Shown: positions 1 through 7,231 of the stretch, in pieces
How the letters are laid out: every line of letters begins with the position of its first letter
Position numbering within the stretch: position 1 is the first letter of the stretch
DNA from: an uncultured Bacteroides sp.
GTDB lineage: Bacteria; Bacteroidota; Bacteroidia; Bacteroidales; Bacteroidaceae
Direction: 5' to 3'
NCBI GenBank assembly: GCA_937890825.1
Contig: CALADS010000007.1
Location: 1-64,000 of the forward strand
DNA: 64,000 nt
Program-made: the position numbers and the translations under genes
The notes under the pieces: model-generated
What the model was told of the DNA's origin: nothing
Databases searched by the model: none
The model's input: only the letters and a program-made list of their open reading frames with translations

Positions 1-26
1 TAGCATTGTATGCTATCTATATAAAA

Positions 27-59
27 AAATAGGAAACTTTACAATAAAGTTTCCTATTT
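27..59 (-). terminator. Intrinsic terminator of tRNA-Lys
   Basis: A perfect 14-bp inverted repeat (27-40 with 46-59) encloses a 5-nt loop. On the minus strand it lies just past the tRNA-Lys 3' end and is followed by a run of T residues. This is the expected layout of a rho-independent terminator for a single tRNA transcript. Confidence 0.8.
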
Positions 60-63
60 AATG

Positions 64-136
64 TACACCCTCAGGGATTCGAACCCTGGACCCACTGATT
101 AAGAGTCAGTTGCTCTACCAACTGAGCTAAGAGTGC
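64..136 (-). tRNA. tRNA-Lys (anticodon CTT)
   Basis: A 73-nt cloverleaf reads on the minus strand: a 7-bp acceptor stem starting GCACTCT (with a G-U pair at 1-72), D arm GCTC/GAGC, anticodon stem ACTGA/TCAGT around loop CTCTTAA, and a T arm with TTCGAAT. The anticodon is CTT, so it reads lysine AAG codons. The CCA end is not encoded. It has its own promoter and terminator. Confidence 0.95.
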
Positions 137-158
137 ATTTGCTTTTCGTTTGCGGGTG

Positions 159-189
159 CAAAGGTAGGTATTTTATTTATATCTGCAAA
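159..189 (-). promoter_or_regulatory. Bacteroidetes promoter of tRNA-Lys
   Basis: On the minus strand a -7 box TACCTTTG (159-166) is preceded, after 19 bp, by TTTG (186-189). This fits the known Bacteroides consensus TTTG-N19-21-TAnnTTTG. It sits about 23 bp upstream of the tRNA 5' end. Confidence 0.75.
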
Positions 190-225
190 CTATTCGGCAT
201 TTTTTTTCAATAAAAAGTTATTTTT

Positions 226-1029
226 TTATTCAAACTCATATAGTTCAGAAGGGGTGGTGCGCTTTAATGCACAGAGTTCCACATCTTTACCTATAATAAT
301 GCCTTTTTCTTTCAATTTCCATTCTATCGTTTTATAGGCTAGTTCCGGATGATTATTGTCTTTGCTAAGATGGCAAAGCCAGATACATTTCAAATGGTCG
401 GATATATTGTTTGCCAGAAATTCTGCTGTATCTGCATTGCTCATATGCCCCGTGGAGCTGGCAATACGTTCTTTCAGATAAGCCGGATAGTTACCCATGC
501 GTAGCATCTCGTCGTCATAATTGGCTTCTATAATCAGGTAATTGGCTTTTCTGATATATGTAGCGGCTGTAGGGGTGATTTCGCCCAGGTCGGTGAGAAA
601 AGAGAATACCTTGTTGTCTATTTCAATACAATACCCCACGTTGTCGGTTCCGTCGTGTGGCACCTCAAATGATTCTATGACGAAATCTTCCAACTGCATG
701 GGTTGCTGCTTTTCTAAGAATCGGGCCGATGTGCGCAACTTTTCGGTCATGCAGTAGCTTTTGTTGATTCCTTTATGAATGCGGGCTGTGGTGTAGATAG
801 GGATATTCAGTTTTTCTCCCAATCCGCCAACAGCTTTGATATGGTCGGCATGATCGTGAGTGATGAATACCGCGCGAATCGTTTCTATGGCTATGCCGGC
901 TTCTTTCAATCCTTTTTTGATGGTTCTGGCAGCTATGCCGGCATCAATCAATATTCCATATGTTTCAGTGCCTATATAGTAACAGTTTCCGCTGCTACCA
1001 CTGGCAAGACTTAAAAATCTGACTTTCAT
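226..1029 (-). CDS. YycJ/WalJ-like MBL-fold metallo-hydrolase
   Basis: 267 residues, the usual size of the YycJ (WalJ/VicX) group of metallo-beta-lactamase-fold proteins. The N-terminus carries the family signature LASGSSGNCYYI. The metal-binding HxHxDH motif is present as THDHADH near residue 59. Further His/Asp ligands lie downstream, for example in the segments around VPHDGTDN and CHLSKDNNHPE. Members are cytoplasmic and are probably nucleases or phosphodiesterases. In Firmicutes the gene sits in the walRK operon, but here it stands alone. The ATG at 1029 lies 22 bp inside its -7 box and fixes the start. The exact substrate is not known. Confidence 0.88.
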   Translation of the reverse strand: MKVRFLSLASGSSGNCYYIGTETYGILIDAGIAARTIKKGLKEAGIAIETIRAVFITHDHADHIKAVGGLGEKLNIPIYTTARIHKGINKSYCMTEKLRTSARFLEKQQPMQLEDFVIESFEVPHDGTDNVGYCIEIDNKVFSFLTDLGEITPTAATYIRKANYLIIEANYDDEMLRMGNYPAYLKERIASSTGHMSNADTAEFLANNISDHLKCIWLCHLSKDNNHPELAYKTIEWKLKEKGIIIGKDVELCALKRTTPSELYEFE

Positions 1030-1051
1030 TGTTTTTAATTTTTTGGGAACG

Positions 1052-1059
1052 CAAAGATA
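1052..1059 (-). promoter_or_regulatory. -7 box for the YycJ-like gene
   Basis: TATCTTTG on the minus strand, an exact TAnnTTTG match, lies 22 bp upstream of the start codon. I see no clear TTTG element at -33. Confidence 0.6.
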
Positions 1060-1122
1060 GCAAAACTAGCTCGAAATTTGATAGGTTTTGGGTAAGAATA
1101 TGCAGGCAGGCTAGAAATAATA

Positions 1123-1160
1123 AACTCCCGAAGTCGATTGTTTTTTCGGCTTCGGGAGTT
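1123..1160 (-). terminator. Hairpin terminator downstream of uxaC
   Basis: An 11-bp perfect inverted repeat (1123-1133 with 1150-1160) with a 16-nt loop lies about 45 bp past the uxaC stop codon. On the minus strand it is followed by the T-rich stretch TTATTATTTC. It fits a factor-independent terminator for uxaC, with a looser T tract than usual. Confidence 0.6.
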
Positions 1161-1204
1161 GTGACTCATTGCTGGCGCGGCATCCGGTGCTTTATGTGTC
1201 AGCA

Positions 1205-2611
1205 TCAGAACCGGAAGAAATTCTTGGCATTATAGTAGCTTATATCTTCTATCATTTGATTTACGCGTTCCCTTTCAGAAGCCGGTATTTCGCCGTTCTC
1301 CACGTCTTTGCCTACCAGGTTGCAAAGCGTTCTGCGGAAGTATTCATGACGCGGGTAGGAGAGGAAAGACCGAGAGTCGGTCAGCATCCCTACAAAACGG
1401 CTCAGCAGGCCTAATACCGATAAGGCATTCATCTGTTTTTCCATGCCGTCTTTCTGGTCGAGGAACCACCATCCTGAACCGAACTGAATTTTGCCGGGCA
1501 CGGTACCATCCTGGAAGTTGCCCAGCATAGTGGCAATCACTTCATTGGCACAGGGGTTGAGGTTATAGAGAATGGTTTTGGTCAGCTTGCCTTTGGCATC
1601 CAGGGCATCCAGAAATTTAGCCATAGCTTTGGCTGTGGTAAATTCGCCGATAGAATCAAAGCCGGTGTCAGGTCCCAGCAGTTTGAACATACGGCTGTTG
1701 TTGTTGCGGATAGCTCCATAGTGGAATTGTTGTGTCCAGCCTTTCTCCCAGTCCATTTCAGCGAATACTATCAGCATAGCCGATTTGAATTTAAGAATTT
1801 CTTCCTTGCTCAGTGCAGTTCCTCCATACACTTTATTGAAGATGGCATTGATTTCTGCGTCGGTATAATCTTCTGCATAGAATTCTTCGATGCCGTGGTC
1901 AGACAGCTTGCAGCCCTGTTCGGCAAAGAAGTCGTGGCGGATGCGTAAAGCATCAATCAGGTCGTTGAAGCAGCTAATGTTCACACCGCTTACTTCGGCC
2001 AGTTTCTCCACATATGCGCGGAAGTCGGCGGGCACTTCTACTGCCATAGCCTTATCCGGACGCCACGTAGGAAGCATTTTGATTTCAAAACCGCTTTCAC
2101 GCGTTTTTATGTGATATTCCAGTGAGTCTATTGGGTCATCGGTAGTACAAACCGTTTCCACATGATAGCGGCGCATCATGCCGCGGGCAGTATATTCAGG
2201 CTGTTTTAGCTTTTCATTACATTCCTCATAGATTTCACGGGCGGTTTTCGGATTCAGGATTTTTTCTATACCGAATGCCGTCTTTAATTCCAGATGCGTC
2301 CAGTGATACAACGGGTTGCGCAGGGTGTAGGGCACGGTTTCTGCCCATTTTTCAAACTTTTCCCAGTCGGAAGTGTCCTTGCCGGTGCAAAAGCGTTCGT
2401 CCACCCCATTGGTACGCATGGCCCGCCATTTATAATGGTCGCCCCCCAACCATATTTCGGTCAGCGATTTAAACTGATAATCCTCTGCCACCATTTGCGG
2501 TATCAGGTGGCAGTGATAATCTATAATTGGCATCTTGGCAGCGTGCTCATGATATAACTTCTGTGCAGTATCGGTTTGCAGCAGAAAATTTTCATCCATA
2601 AAGTTCTTCAT
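1205..2611 (-). CDS. uxaC: Glucuronate/galacturonate isomerase
   Basis: 468 residues, the usual UxaC length. UxaC is an amidohydrolase-fold enzyme that interconverts D-glucuronate with D-fructuronate and D-galacturonate with D-tagaturonate, the first step of hexuronate breakdown in the cytoplasm. The N-terminal IIDYHCHLIPQ has the metal-binding HxH motif. The segments ALRIRHDFFAEQGCKLSDHG and GSGWWFLDQKDGME are characteristic of the family. It is divergent from a LacI-type regulator and uxaB, whose product acts on tagaturonate, so the three form one catabolic locus. uxaA and the KDG kinase/aldolase genes are not in the window. The start is the ATG at 2611. Confidence 0.95.
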   Translation of the reverse strand: MKNFMDENFLLQTDTAQKLYHEHAAKMPIIDYHCHLIPQMVAEDYQFKSLTEIWLGGDHYKWRAMRTNGVDERFCTGKDTSDWEKFEKWAETVPYTLRNPLYHWTHLELKTAFGIEKILNPKTAREIYEECNEKLKQPEYTARGMMRRYHVETVCTTDDPIDSLEYHIKTRESGFEIKMLPTWRPDKAMAVEVPADFRAYVEKLAEVSGVNISCFNDLIDALRIRHDFFAEQGCKLSDHGIEEFYAEDYTDAEINAIFNKVYGGTALSKEEILKFKSAMLIVFAEMDWEKGWTQQFHYGAIRNNNSRMFKLLGPDTGFDSIGEFTTAKAMAKFLDALDAKGKLTKTILYNLNPCANEVIATMLGNFQDGTVPGKIQFGSGWWFLDQKDGMEKQMNALSVLGLLSRFVGMLTDSRSFLSYPRHEYFRRTLCNLVGKDVENGEIPASERERVNQMIEDISYYNAKNFFRF

Positions 2612-2692
2612 CTCTTTTTAATTTAAGTGTATAAATATATTTTATCTAATATTATATGGGTATACTTTATTATATATAACATTGAAAATAAG

Positions 2693-2733
2693 AACGGTAT
2701 GTAGTATTTATCGTTTTGCTTTTATTAACCGTT
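2693..2733. promoter_or_regulatory. Possible operator half-sites in the uxaC leader
   Basis: The inverted hexamers AACGGT (2693-2698) and ACCGTT (2728-2733) flank the inferred transcription start of uxaC. They could be bound by the divergently encoded LacI-type protein. The pairing is short and widely spaced, so this is only a suggestion. Confidence 0.25.
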
Positions 2734-2741
2734 ATCGAACA

Positions 2742-2772
2742 CAAAAGTAGAAATATTACTTTGAGGAACAAA
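2742..2772 (-). promoter_or_regulatory. uxaC promoter
   Basis: The minus strand carries TACTTTTG (2742-2749), a TAnnTTTG match, with TTTG at 2769-2772 and a 19-bp spacer. It leaves a leader of about 125 nt before uxaC. It interlocks with the regulator promoter on the opposite strand. Confidence 0.65.
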
Positions 2773-2788
2773 ATAATTTGTATCTTTG
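2760..2788 (+). promoter_or_regulatory. Promoter of the LacI-type regulator / uxaB
   Basis: TTTG (2760-2763) and TATCTTTG (2781-2788) are 17 bp apart, slightly short of the 19-21 bp consensus. The -7 box lies 34 bp before the regulator start. Its -33 element falls inside the uxaC promoter, so the two divergent promoters share the same 50 bp. Confidence 0.65.
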
Positions 2789-2822
2789 TGCCGAAGATTT
2801 AGGTTATTTTTAATTTTCATAT

Positions 2823-3887
2823 ATGGATAACAAGAATTACACCATTAAGGAAATAGCTCAGTTGGCTGGTGTATCGGCAGGTACGGTAGACCGCGTGTTG
2901 CATCATCGCCCTGATGTGTCCGAGAAGACTCGTCAGAAGGTGCAGAAGGTGCTGGATGAAATCGATTATCAGCCCAATGTATTTGCCATCGGGCTGGCAG
3001 CCAAAAAGCCCTATCGGATTTTTTGTCTTATTCCTATGTATTCTACAGAAGACTATTGGTCGGCTGTGGTCAGAGGCATCGACCGTGCGGCTGTAGAGTT
3101 GCGTCCTTTCAATGTGGGGGTGGAATACCTGTACTATCAGCATACAGACGAGACATCGTATGAGCAATGTTGCCGCAAATTGCTGGAACAACGCCCCGAC
3201 GGTGTACTCATAGCACCGAACTTTCTGGAAATAACTTTAAAACTTACCGCACAGTTGGATTCGCTTTCTATACCATACGCATTTATCGACGTAAATGTAG
3301 AGCAGGCTCATGCCATCTGCTATATCGGCCAAGATTCCCAGGTAAGCGGCTATATCGCAGCCAAACTGCTGATGAGTCGTTGTAAGGTTGGGGAAGAGGT
3401 GGTGTTGTTTCTGAGTAGCAGGTCTAAGAATTCGCACGAGATACAGATGCAGCGCAGGTTGTCTGGATTTCAGCATTATCTGCTGGAATATGGCCTGTCT
3501 GTTCCGGTACATGAAGTAGTGCTTCGCAAAGATGACGAGGCGGCCAACTGCGCCATCCTGGAATCCTTTTTCTCGGCTCATCCTCAGGCAGTATGGGGGG
3601 TAGGATTCAATTCTCGCATCCATCAGGTAGGTGGATACCTGCAGGCTTCGGGGCGCAGGTTGAAAGGGTTGGTAGGTTACGATCTTCTGCAACGTAATGT
3701 GGCTTGTCTTCACTCCGGCCATGTGGACTGGCTCATTGGGCAGCGTCCGGCCTTGCAGGGATATTGTGGAGTGAAGTCTTTATGCGATTTCATTGTGTTC
3801 AAGAAACCCGTTATCCCTATACAGTATATGCCGGTGGATCTCCTTATGAAAGAAAATGTAGAATACCAGTGGATGCTGGATAATTAG
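2823..3887 (+). CDS. LacI-family transcriptional regulator of hexuronate genes
   Basis: 354 residues. The N-terminal 55 residues form a LacI helix-turn-helix (TIKEIAQLAGVSAGTVDRVL) followed by a hinge helix ending in DYQPN. The rest is a periplasmic-binding-protein-like effector domain, starting at about YRIFCLIPMY. Such proteins bind operators and respond to a sugar or sugar acid. It is divergent from uxaC and 32 bp upstream of uxaB with no promoter seen in between, so it probably forms an operon with uxaB and controls both directions. A hexuronate or its ketoacid as ligand is inferred only from position. Confidence 0.9.
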   Translation: MDNKNYTIKEIAQLAGVSAGTVDRVLHHRPDVSEKTRQKVQKVLDEIDYQPNVFAIGLAAKKPYRIFCLIPMYSTEDYWSAVVRGIDRAAVELRPFNVGVEYLYYQHTDETSYEQCCRKLLEQRPDGVLIAPNFLEITLKLTAQLDSLSIPYAFIDVNVEQAHAICYIGQDSQVSGYIAAKLLMSRCKVGEEVVLFLSSRSKNSHEIQMQRRLSGFQHYLLEYGLSVPVHEVVLRKDDEAANCAILESFFSAHPQAVWGVGFNSRIHQVGGYLQASGRRLKGLVGYDLLQRNVACLHSGHVDWLIGQRPALQGYCGVKSLCDFIVFKKPVIPIQYMPVDLLMKENVEYQWMLDN

Positions 3888-3919
3888 CATTATAATCATT
3901 AAACATAATTTAAAAAAAG

Positions 3920-5398
3920 ATGAAAGCATTAAACAAATTGACGGCTCCTAAGTCCGTGGCACCTGAGAGAATCATTCAGTTTGGCGAAGGTAACTTCCTT
4001 CGCGCCTTTGTAGACTGGATTGTGTATACCATGAATCAGAAAACAGATTTCAACAGTAGCATAGTGGTGGTTCAACCCATCGAGCGGGGTATGGCAGACT
4101 GGTTGAACGGGCAGGATTGCCTTTATCACGTGAACCTGCAAGGCCGCATGAACGGTGAGGCGGTAAACACGCTGACACGCATAGACTGCATCAGCCGTGC
4201 TCTGAATCCCTATTCGCAGAACGCTGCCTTCATGGCACTGGCCGACCAGCCTGAAATCCGTTTTGTTATCTCGAACACCACGGAGGCAGGCATTGCCTTC
4301 GATGCCAGTTGCAAGTTTACAGACGCTCCTGCTTCGTCTTATCCGGGCAAGCTTACCCAGTTGCTTTTCCGTCGCTATCAGACCTTCCAGGGCGACCCTT
4401 CCAAGGGATTGATTATCATGCCTTGCGAGTTGATATTCCTGAATGGTCACCATCTGAAAGAATGTATCTATCAGTATATTGAGTTGTGGAAAGATGACTT
4501 CGGGGCCGATTACGAAGCATTCAAGAATTGGTTTGCCCACAGCTGCTACGTATGCGCCACCTTGGTAGACCGCATCGTGCCGGGATTCCCCCGCAAGGAA
4601 ATTGCCGAGATTCAGCAGAAAATCTGTTATGCCGATAATCTGGTGGTACAGGCCGAAATCTTCCATCTTTGGGTGATTGAAGCAGCCGAAAATCTCTCCT
4701 TGGAGCAGTTGGCTGCCGAATTTCCTGCCGACAAGGCCGGGCTGAACGTACTCTTTGTGAAGTCAGAAGCTCCTTACCATGAACGCAAGGTGACTTTGCT
4801 GAACGGCCCCCATACCGTATTGTCACCGGTGGCTTATCTCAGCGGTGTCAATATCGTGCGCGATGCTTGTAATCATCCAGTTATCGGCAAATATATCCAT
4901 AAAGTGCAGTTCGATGAACTGATGCAGACGCTGAACCTTCCGATGGATGAGCTGCAACAGTTTGGCGCAGATGTGCTGGAGCGTTTCAACAATCCGTATG
5001 TAGACCATCAGGTAACCAGCATCATGCTGAATTCTTTCCCGAAATTCCAGACGCGCGACTTGCCCGGACTGAAAGTTTATTTGGAGCGCAAGGGCGAACT
5101 GCCAAAGGGACTAGTGCTAGGGCTGGCTGCCATCATTACTTATTATAAAGGTGGCGTGCGGGCCGACGGTGCCGAAATTCAGCCCAACGATGCGCCCGAA
5201 ATCATGCAACTGCTGACCGACCTGTGGGCTACCGGTGATACCCGCAAGGTGGCAGAAGGCGTATTGGCTGCCAAAGACCTGATTTGGGGCGAGCATGGCG
5301 ATTTGAATGCCATTCCGGGACTGACAGACATGGTGACGGATTTCCTGAATGCCATTCAGGAGAAAGGTATGCTGCCTGTAGTGGAAAGCATTCTGTAA
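3920..5398 (+). CDS. uxaB: Tagaturonate reductase (altronate oxidoreductase)
   Basis: 492 residues, close to E. coli UxaB (about 483). A mannitol-dehydrogenase-family N-terminal NAD-binding domain opens with PERIIQFGEGNFLRAFVDWI. The C-terminal catalytic domain contains the family lysine region around SEAPYHERKVTLLNGPHT. It reduces D-tagaturonate to D-altronate with NADH, the step after UxaC on the galacturonate branch. It is cotranscribed with the upstream regulator and followed by a strong terminator. Fructuronate reductase (UxuB) is a related alternative, but the sequence and the 490-residue length fit UxaB better. Confidence 0.92.
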   Translation: MKALNKLTAPKSVAPERIIQFGEGNFLRAFVDWIVYTMNQKTDFNSSIVVVQPIERGMADWLNGQDCLYHVNLQGRMNGEAVNTLTRIDCISRALNPYSQNAAFMALADQPEIRFVISNTTEAGIAFDASCKFTDAPASSYPGKLTQLLFRRYQTFQGDPSKGLIIMPCELIFLNGHHLKECIYQYIELWKDDFGADYEAFKNWFAHSCYVCATLVDRIVPGFPRKEIAEIQQKICYADNLVVQAEIFHLWVIEAAENLSLEQLAAEFPADKAGLNVLFVKSEAPYHERKVTLLNGPHTVLSPVAYLSGVNIVRDACNHPVIGKYIHKVQFDELMQTLNLPMDELQQFGADVLERFNNPYVDHQVTSIMLNSFPKFQTRDLPGLKVYLERKGELPKGLVLGLAAIITYYKGGVRADGAEIQPNDAPEIMQLLTDLWATGDTRKVAEGVLAAKDLIWGEHGDLNAIPGLTDMVTDFLNAIQEKGMLPVVESIL

Positions 5399-5422
5399 TA
5401 CCCGTTGCGGTGATTTATGAAG

Positions 5423-5449
5423 AAGAGGGGTTTTTCCCCTCTTTTTTTA
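5423..5449 (+). terminator. Intrinsic terminator of the regulator-uxaB operon
   Basis: The stem AAGAGGGG/CCCCTCTT (5423-5430 with 5436-5443) has a TTTTT loop and is followed directly by a T run. It lies 25 bp after the uxaB stop. Confidence 0.9.
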
Positions 5450-5502
5450 TAGCTTTCCGTCTGCCTTCTCCGCCTCTCCGCCGTTACTGGGCCGTAGATT
5501 CC

Positions 5503-5548
5503 CCGTAACATCTCCGTACAGAGGTACCTCTACGGGGAGAAGTTACGG
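5503..5548. repeat. 46-bp imperfect palindrome
   Basis: Two 23-nt arms are exactly symmetric about 5525/5526. The outer 13 bp match with one mismatch, and the inner 12 bp (AGAGGTACCTCT) form a perfect palindrome. A 4-bp non-pairing block lies between. It has no T tract and sits between the uxaB terminator and the rfbC promoter. It could be a mobile palindromic repeat or a protein-binding site. Confidence 0.55.
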
Positions 5549-5648
5549 AGCAGTTCCTTTTCTGTTCCTCCCCTGTCGGGCAGAGAGCTAATTCAGATTA
5601 TCGCCTACAGAAATCGGATAATATGAAAGTATATTCAGAATAAAATCC

Positions 5649-5656
5649 TAATTTTG
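5649..5656 (+). promoter_or_regulatory. -7 box of rfbC
   Basis: TAATTTTG matches TAnnTTTG and lies 27 bp upstream of the ATG at 5684. Its position overlaps the upstream in-frame TTG at 5654, which argues for the downstream ATG as the true start. Confidence 0.65.
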
Positions 5657-5683
5657 CACTCTATTCTATATCATTCTAAAAAT

Positions 5684-6229
5684 ATGAATTATATACAGAC
5701 GGAAATTGATGGTGTTTGGGTAATAGAACCAAAAGTGTTTAAGGATGCCCGTGGTTATTTTATGGAAGCCTTTAAGGAGGAAGAGTTTCGTAAGTATGTA
5801 GGTGACGTGCATTTTGTGCAGGACAATGAATCGATGTCGTCCTATGGTGTATTGCGTGGTCTGCATTATCAAAAGGGCGAGTTCAGTCAGGCCAAGTTGG
5901 TACGTGTCATCAAAGGACGAGTACTGGATGTGGCTGTAGATCTGCGCCGCCAATCACCTACCTTCGGGCAATACGTTTCTGTGGAACTGAGCGAGGATAA
6001 CAAACGACAATTTTTCATTCCACGCGGCTTTGCACACGGATTTCTGGTATTGAGCGAAGAGGCCATATTTACTTACAAAGTAGACAATGCCTATGCTCCG
6101 CAGGCAGAGGCATCCATCCGCTACGATGATGAAAGCATCGGCATAGACTGGCCAGTATCTCCCGAACAACTGCTGCTTTCTGAGAAAGATACTAAGGCAG
6201 TGGCCTTTAAGGATGCCGACTTTTTTTAG
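5684..6229 (+). CDS. rfbC: dTDP-4-dehydrorhamnose 3,5-epimerase
   Basis: 181 residues from the ATG at 5684, the normal RmlC size. The cupin fold shows the family motifs FKDARGYFMEAF, VQDNESMSSYGVLRGLHYQ (catalytic His), VLDVAVDLRR (Asp) and FIPRGFAHGFLVLS. It epimerises C3 and C5 of dTDP-4-keto-6-deoxyglucose in dTDP-L-rhamnose synthesis for surface polysaccharides. The other rml genes (rfbA, B, D) are not nearby, and it has its own promoter and terminator, so it is an orphan copy here. An upstream in-frame TTG at 5654 is rejected because it overlaps the -7 box. Confidence 0.93.
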   Translation: MNYIQTEIDGVWVIEPKVFKDARGYFMEAFKEEEFRKYVGDVHFVQDNESMSSYGVLRGLHYQKGEFSQAKLVRVIKGRVLDVAVDLRRQSPTFGQYVSVELSEDNKRQFFIPRGFAHGFLVLSEEAIFTYKVDNAYAPQAEASIRYDDESIGIDWPVSPEQLLLSEKDTKAVAFKDADFF

Positions 6230-6275
6230 GGATGCACCGCATAAAATCAACTTGTATACGTAAATAAAAGAAGAA

Positions 6276-6317
6276 CCCCTCCAGAAGAGCAAACTGCTCA
6301 TTCAGGAGGGGCTTTTT
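6276..6317 (+). terminator. Terminator of rfbC
   Basis: CCCCTCC (6276-6282) pairs with GGAGGGG (6305-6311), with an inner GAGCA/TGCTC pairing. CTTTTTG follows. It lies between the convergent rfbC and the thioredoxin-fold gene and may serve both. Confidence 0.8.
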
Positions 6318-6379
6318 GTTGTATTCTATGTCCTTTCAAATATATTCTTTCTTCTTACAGGTTCTTTAAGCAAGGCTGC

Positions 6380-6880
6380 CTAATTCAAGTAAGCTGAAAG
6401 CTCTGCAGCTGACAGGTTTTTGGCCACAATTACGCCATCACCATTCAGCAAATAGTTAGTAAATCCTTTACTCAGACGATATTTCTTATAAATATCTGAA
6501 GATTCACCGTTCGTCTCTACAAAACAGGTGGATGTTACTATTCGGTCCTTACGTATGGTTTCTCTGAACACAGATTCGTAATCGTCAAATGATACGGAAA
6601 CCATTTCCATATTCTTGGGGGCAGCCAGACGAAGCACGTTGCTTAAACTGGCATTACGTATGCGCGAGGGCGCATCGTAGCTGGCCCAGAAACTTATCAA
6701 CACGTAGCGGCCCTGCATATCAGAGAGGTCGTGTACGGGTTGTTCGGCAGACAATGTCCGGATGCAGAAATCCGGAGCAATATCACCTATACTCAAGCCA
6801 CCGGTGGGCTTGTTCTTACTTACAAATGATGTCAAGGAACCTATTAGCAATACAACAAAAAACCATTTTACATACTTCAT
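6380..6880 (-). CDS. TlpA-like thioredoxin-fold protein lacking the CxxC
   Basis: 166 residues. The N-terminus is a hydrophobic export signal or anchor (about residues 1-20), so the protein probably sits in the periplasm. The AhpC/TlpA-type domain starts at about IGDIAPDF. Where the family has FWAxWCGPC, this protein has FWASYDAPS, so both redox cysteines are gone. The only remaining cysteines (in FCIRTL and TCFVE) do not form a CxxC. Thiol-disulfide exchange is therefore unlikely, and a binding or structural role is possible. It is a single gene with its own promoter about 140 bp upstream. Confidence 0.75.
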   Translation of the reverse strand: MKYVKWFFVVLLIGSLTSFVSKNKPTGGLSIGDIAPDFCIRTLSAEQPVHDLSDMQGRYVLISFWASYDAPSRIRNASLSNVLRLAAPKNMEMVSVSFDDYESVFRETIRKDRIVTSTCFVETNGESSDIYKKYRLSKGFTNYLLNGDGVIVAKNLSAAELSAYLN

Positions 6881-7020
6881 GTAATACGATTTTGGTTAAT
6901 ACTATCCGGGATTACACGCACGGTAATGATTTCTCCCCGGAATTTTCTTTTCTCTTATCCATATCAGCGTTTCCAGATAAAAACAGGCTGAAAGGATGTA
7001 TTTTTTATTGAAATCGGCTG

Positions 7021-7053
7021 CAAAGGTATGTATTTATATAATTATCTTCCAAA
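7021..7053 (-). promoter_or_regulatory. Promoter of the thioredoxin-fold gene
   Basis: The minus strand has TACCTTTG (7021-7028) with TTTG at 7050-7053 and a 21-bp spacer, which fits the Bacteroides consensus. It implies a leader of about 130 nt. Confidence 0.6.
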
Positions 7054-7187
7054 TAAACAAGCAAAAATCTCTCTTTTTAAGGTGCGTATTTTATGTTTTT
7101 AAGCATAAAATGAATAGAGCTGATGCTTGATGCCGCTAATATTTTTCTTTCTTTAGGAGCCAATGCCATACTTTCACTATTTATCAC

Positions 7188-7195
7188 TATTTTTG
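7188..7195 (+). promoter_or_regulatory. -7 box of serB
   Basis: TATTTTTG, an exact TAnnTTTG match, lies 36 bp before the ATG at 7232. It is downstream of a possible earlier start at 7163, which supports the shorter protein. Confidence 0.6.
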
Positions 7196-7231
7196 TACAC
7201 AATAATCAATTACAATCATTTTTTTGAATTT

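Larger units (their letters stand above)
6881..7231. other. Intergenic region between divergent genes
   Basis: This 350-bp gap separates the thioredoxin-fold gene and serB. It holds one promoter for each direction. A small TTTTATG/CATAAAA inverted repeat lies near 7089-7110. I see no gene or RNA in it. Confidence 0.6.

Noticed and set aside
3929..4666. 245-codon open frame antisense to uxaB
   Set aside because: It lies fully inside uxaB, its protein has no recognisable motif, and no promoter precedes it. It is a by-product of uxaB codon use.
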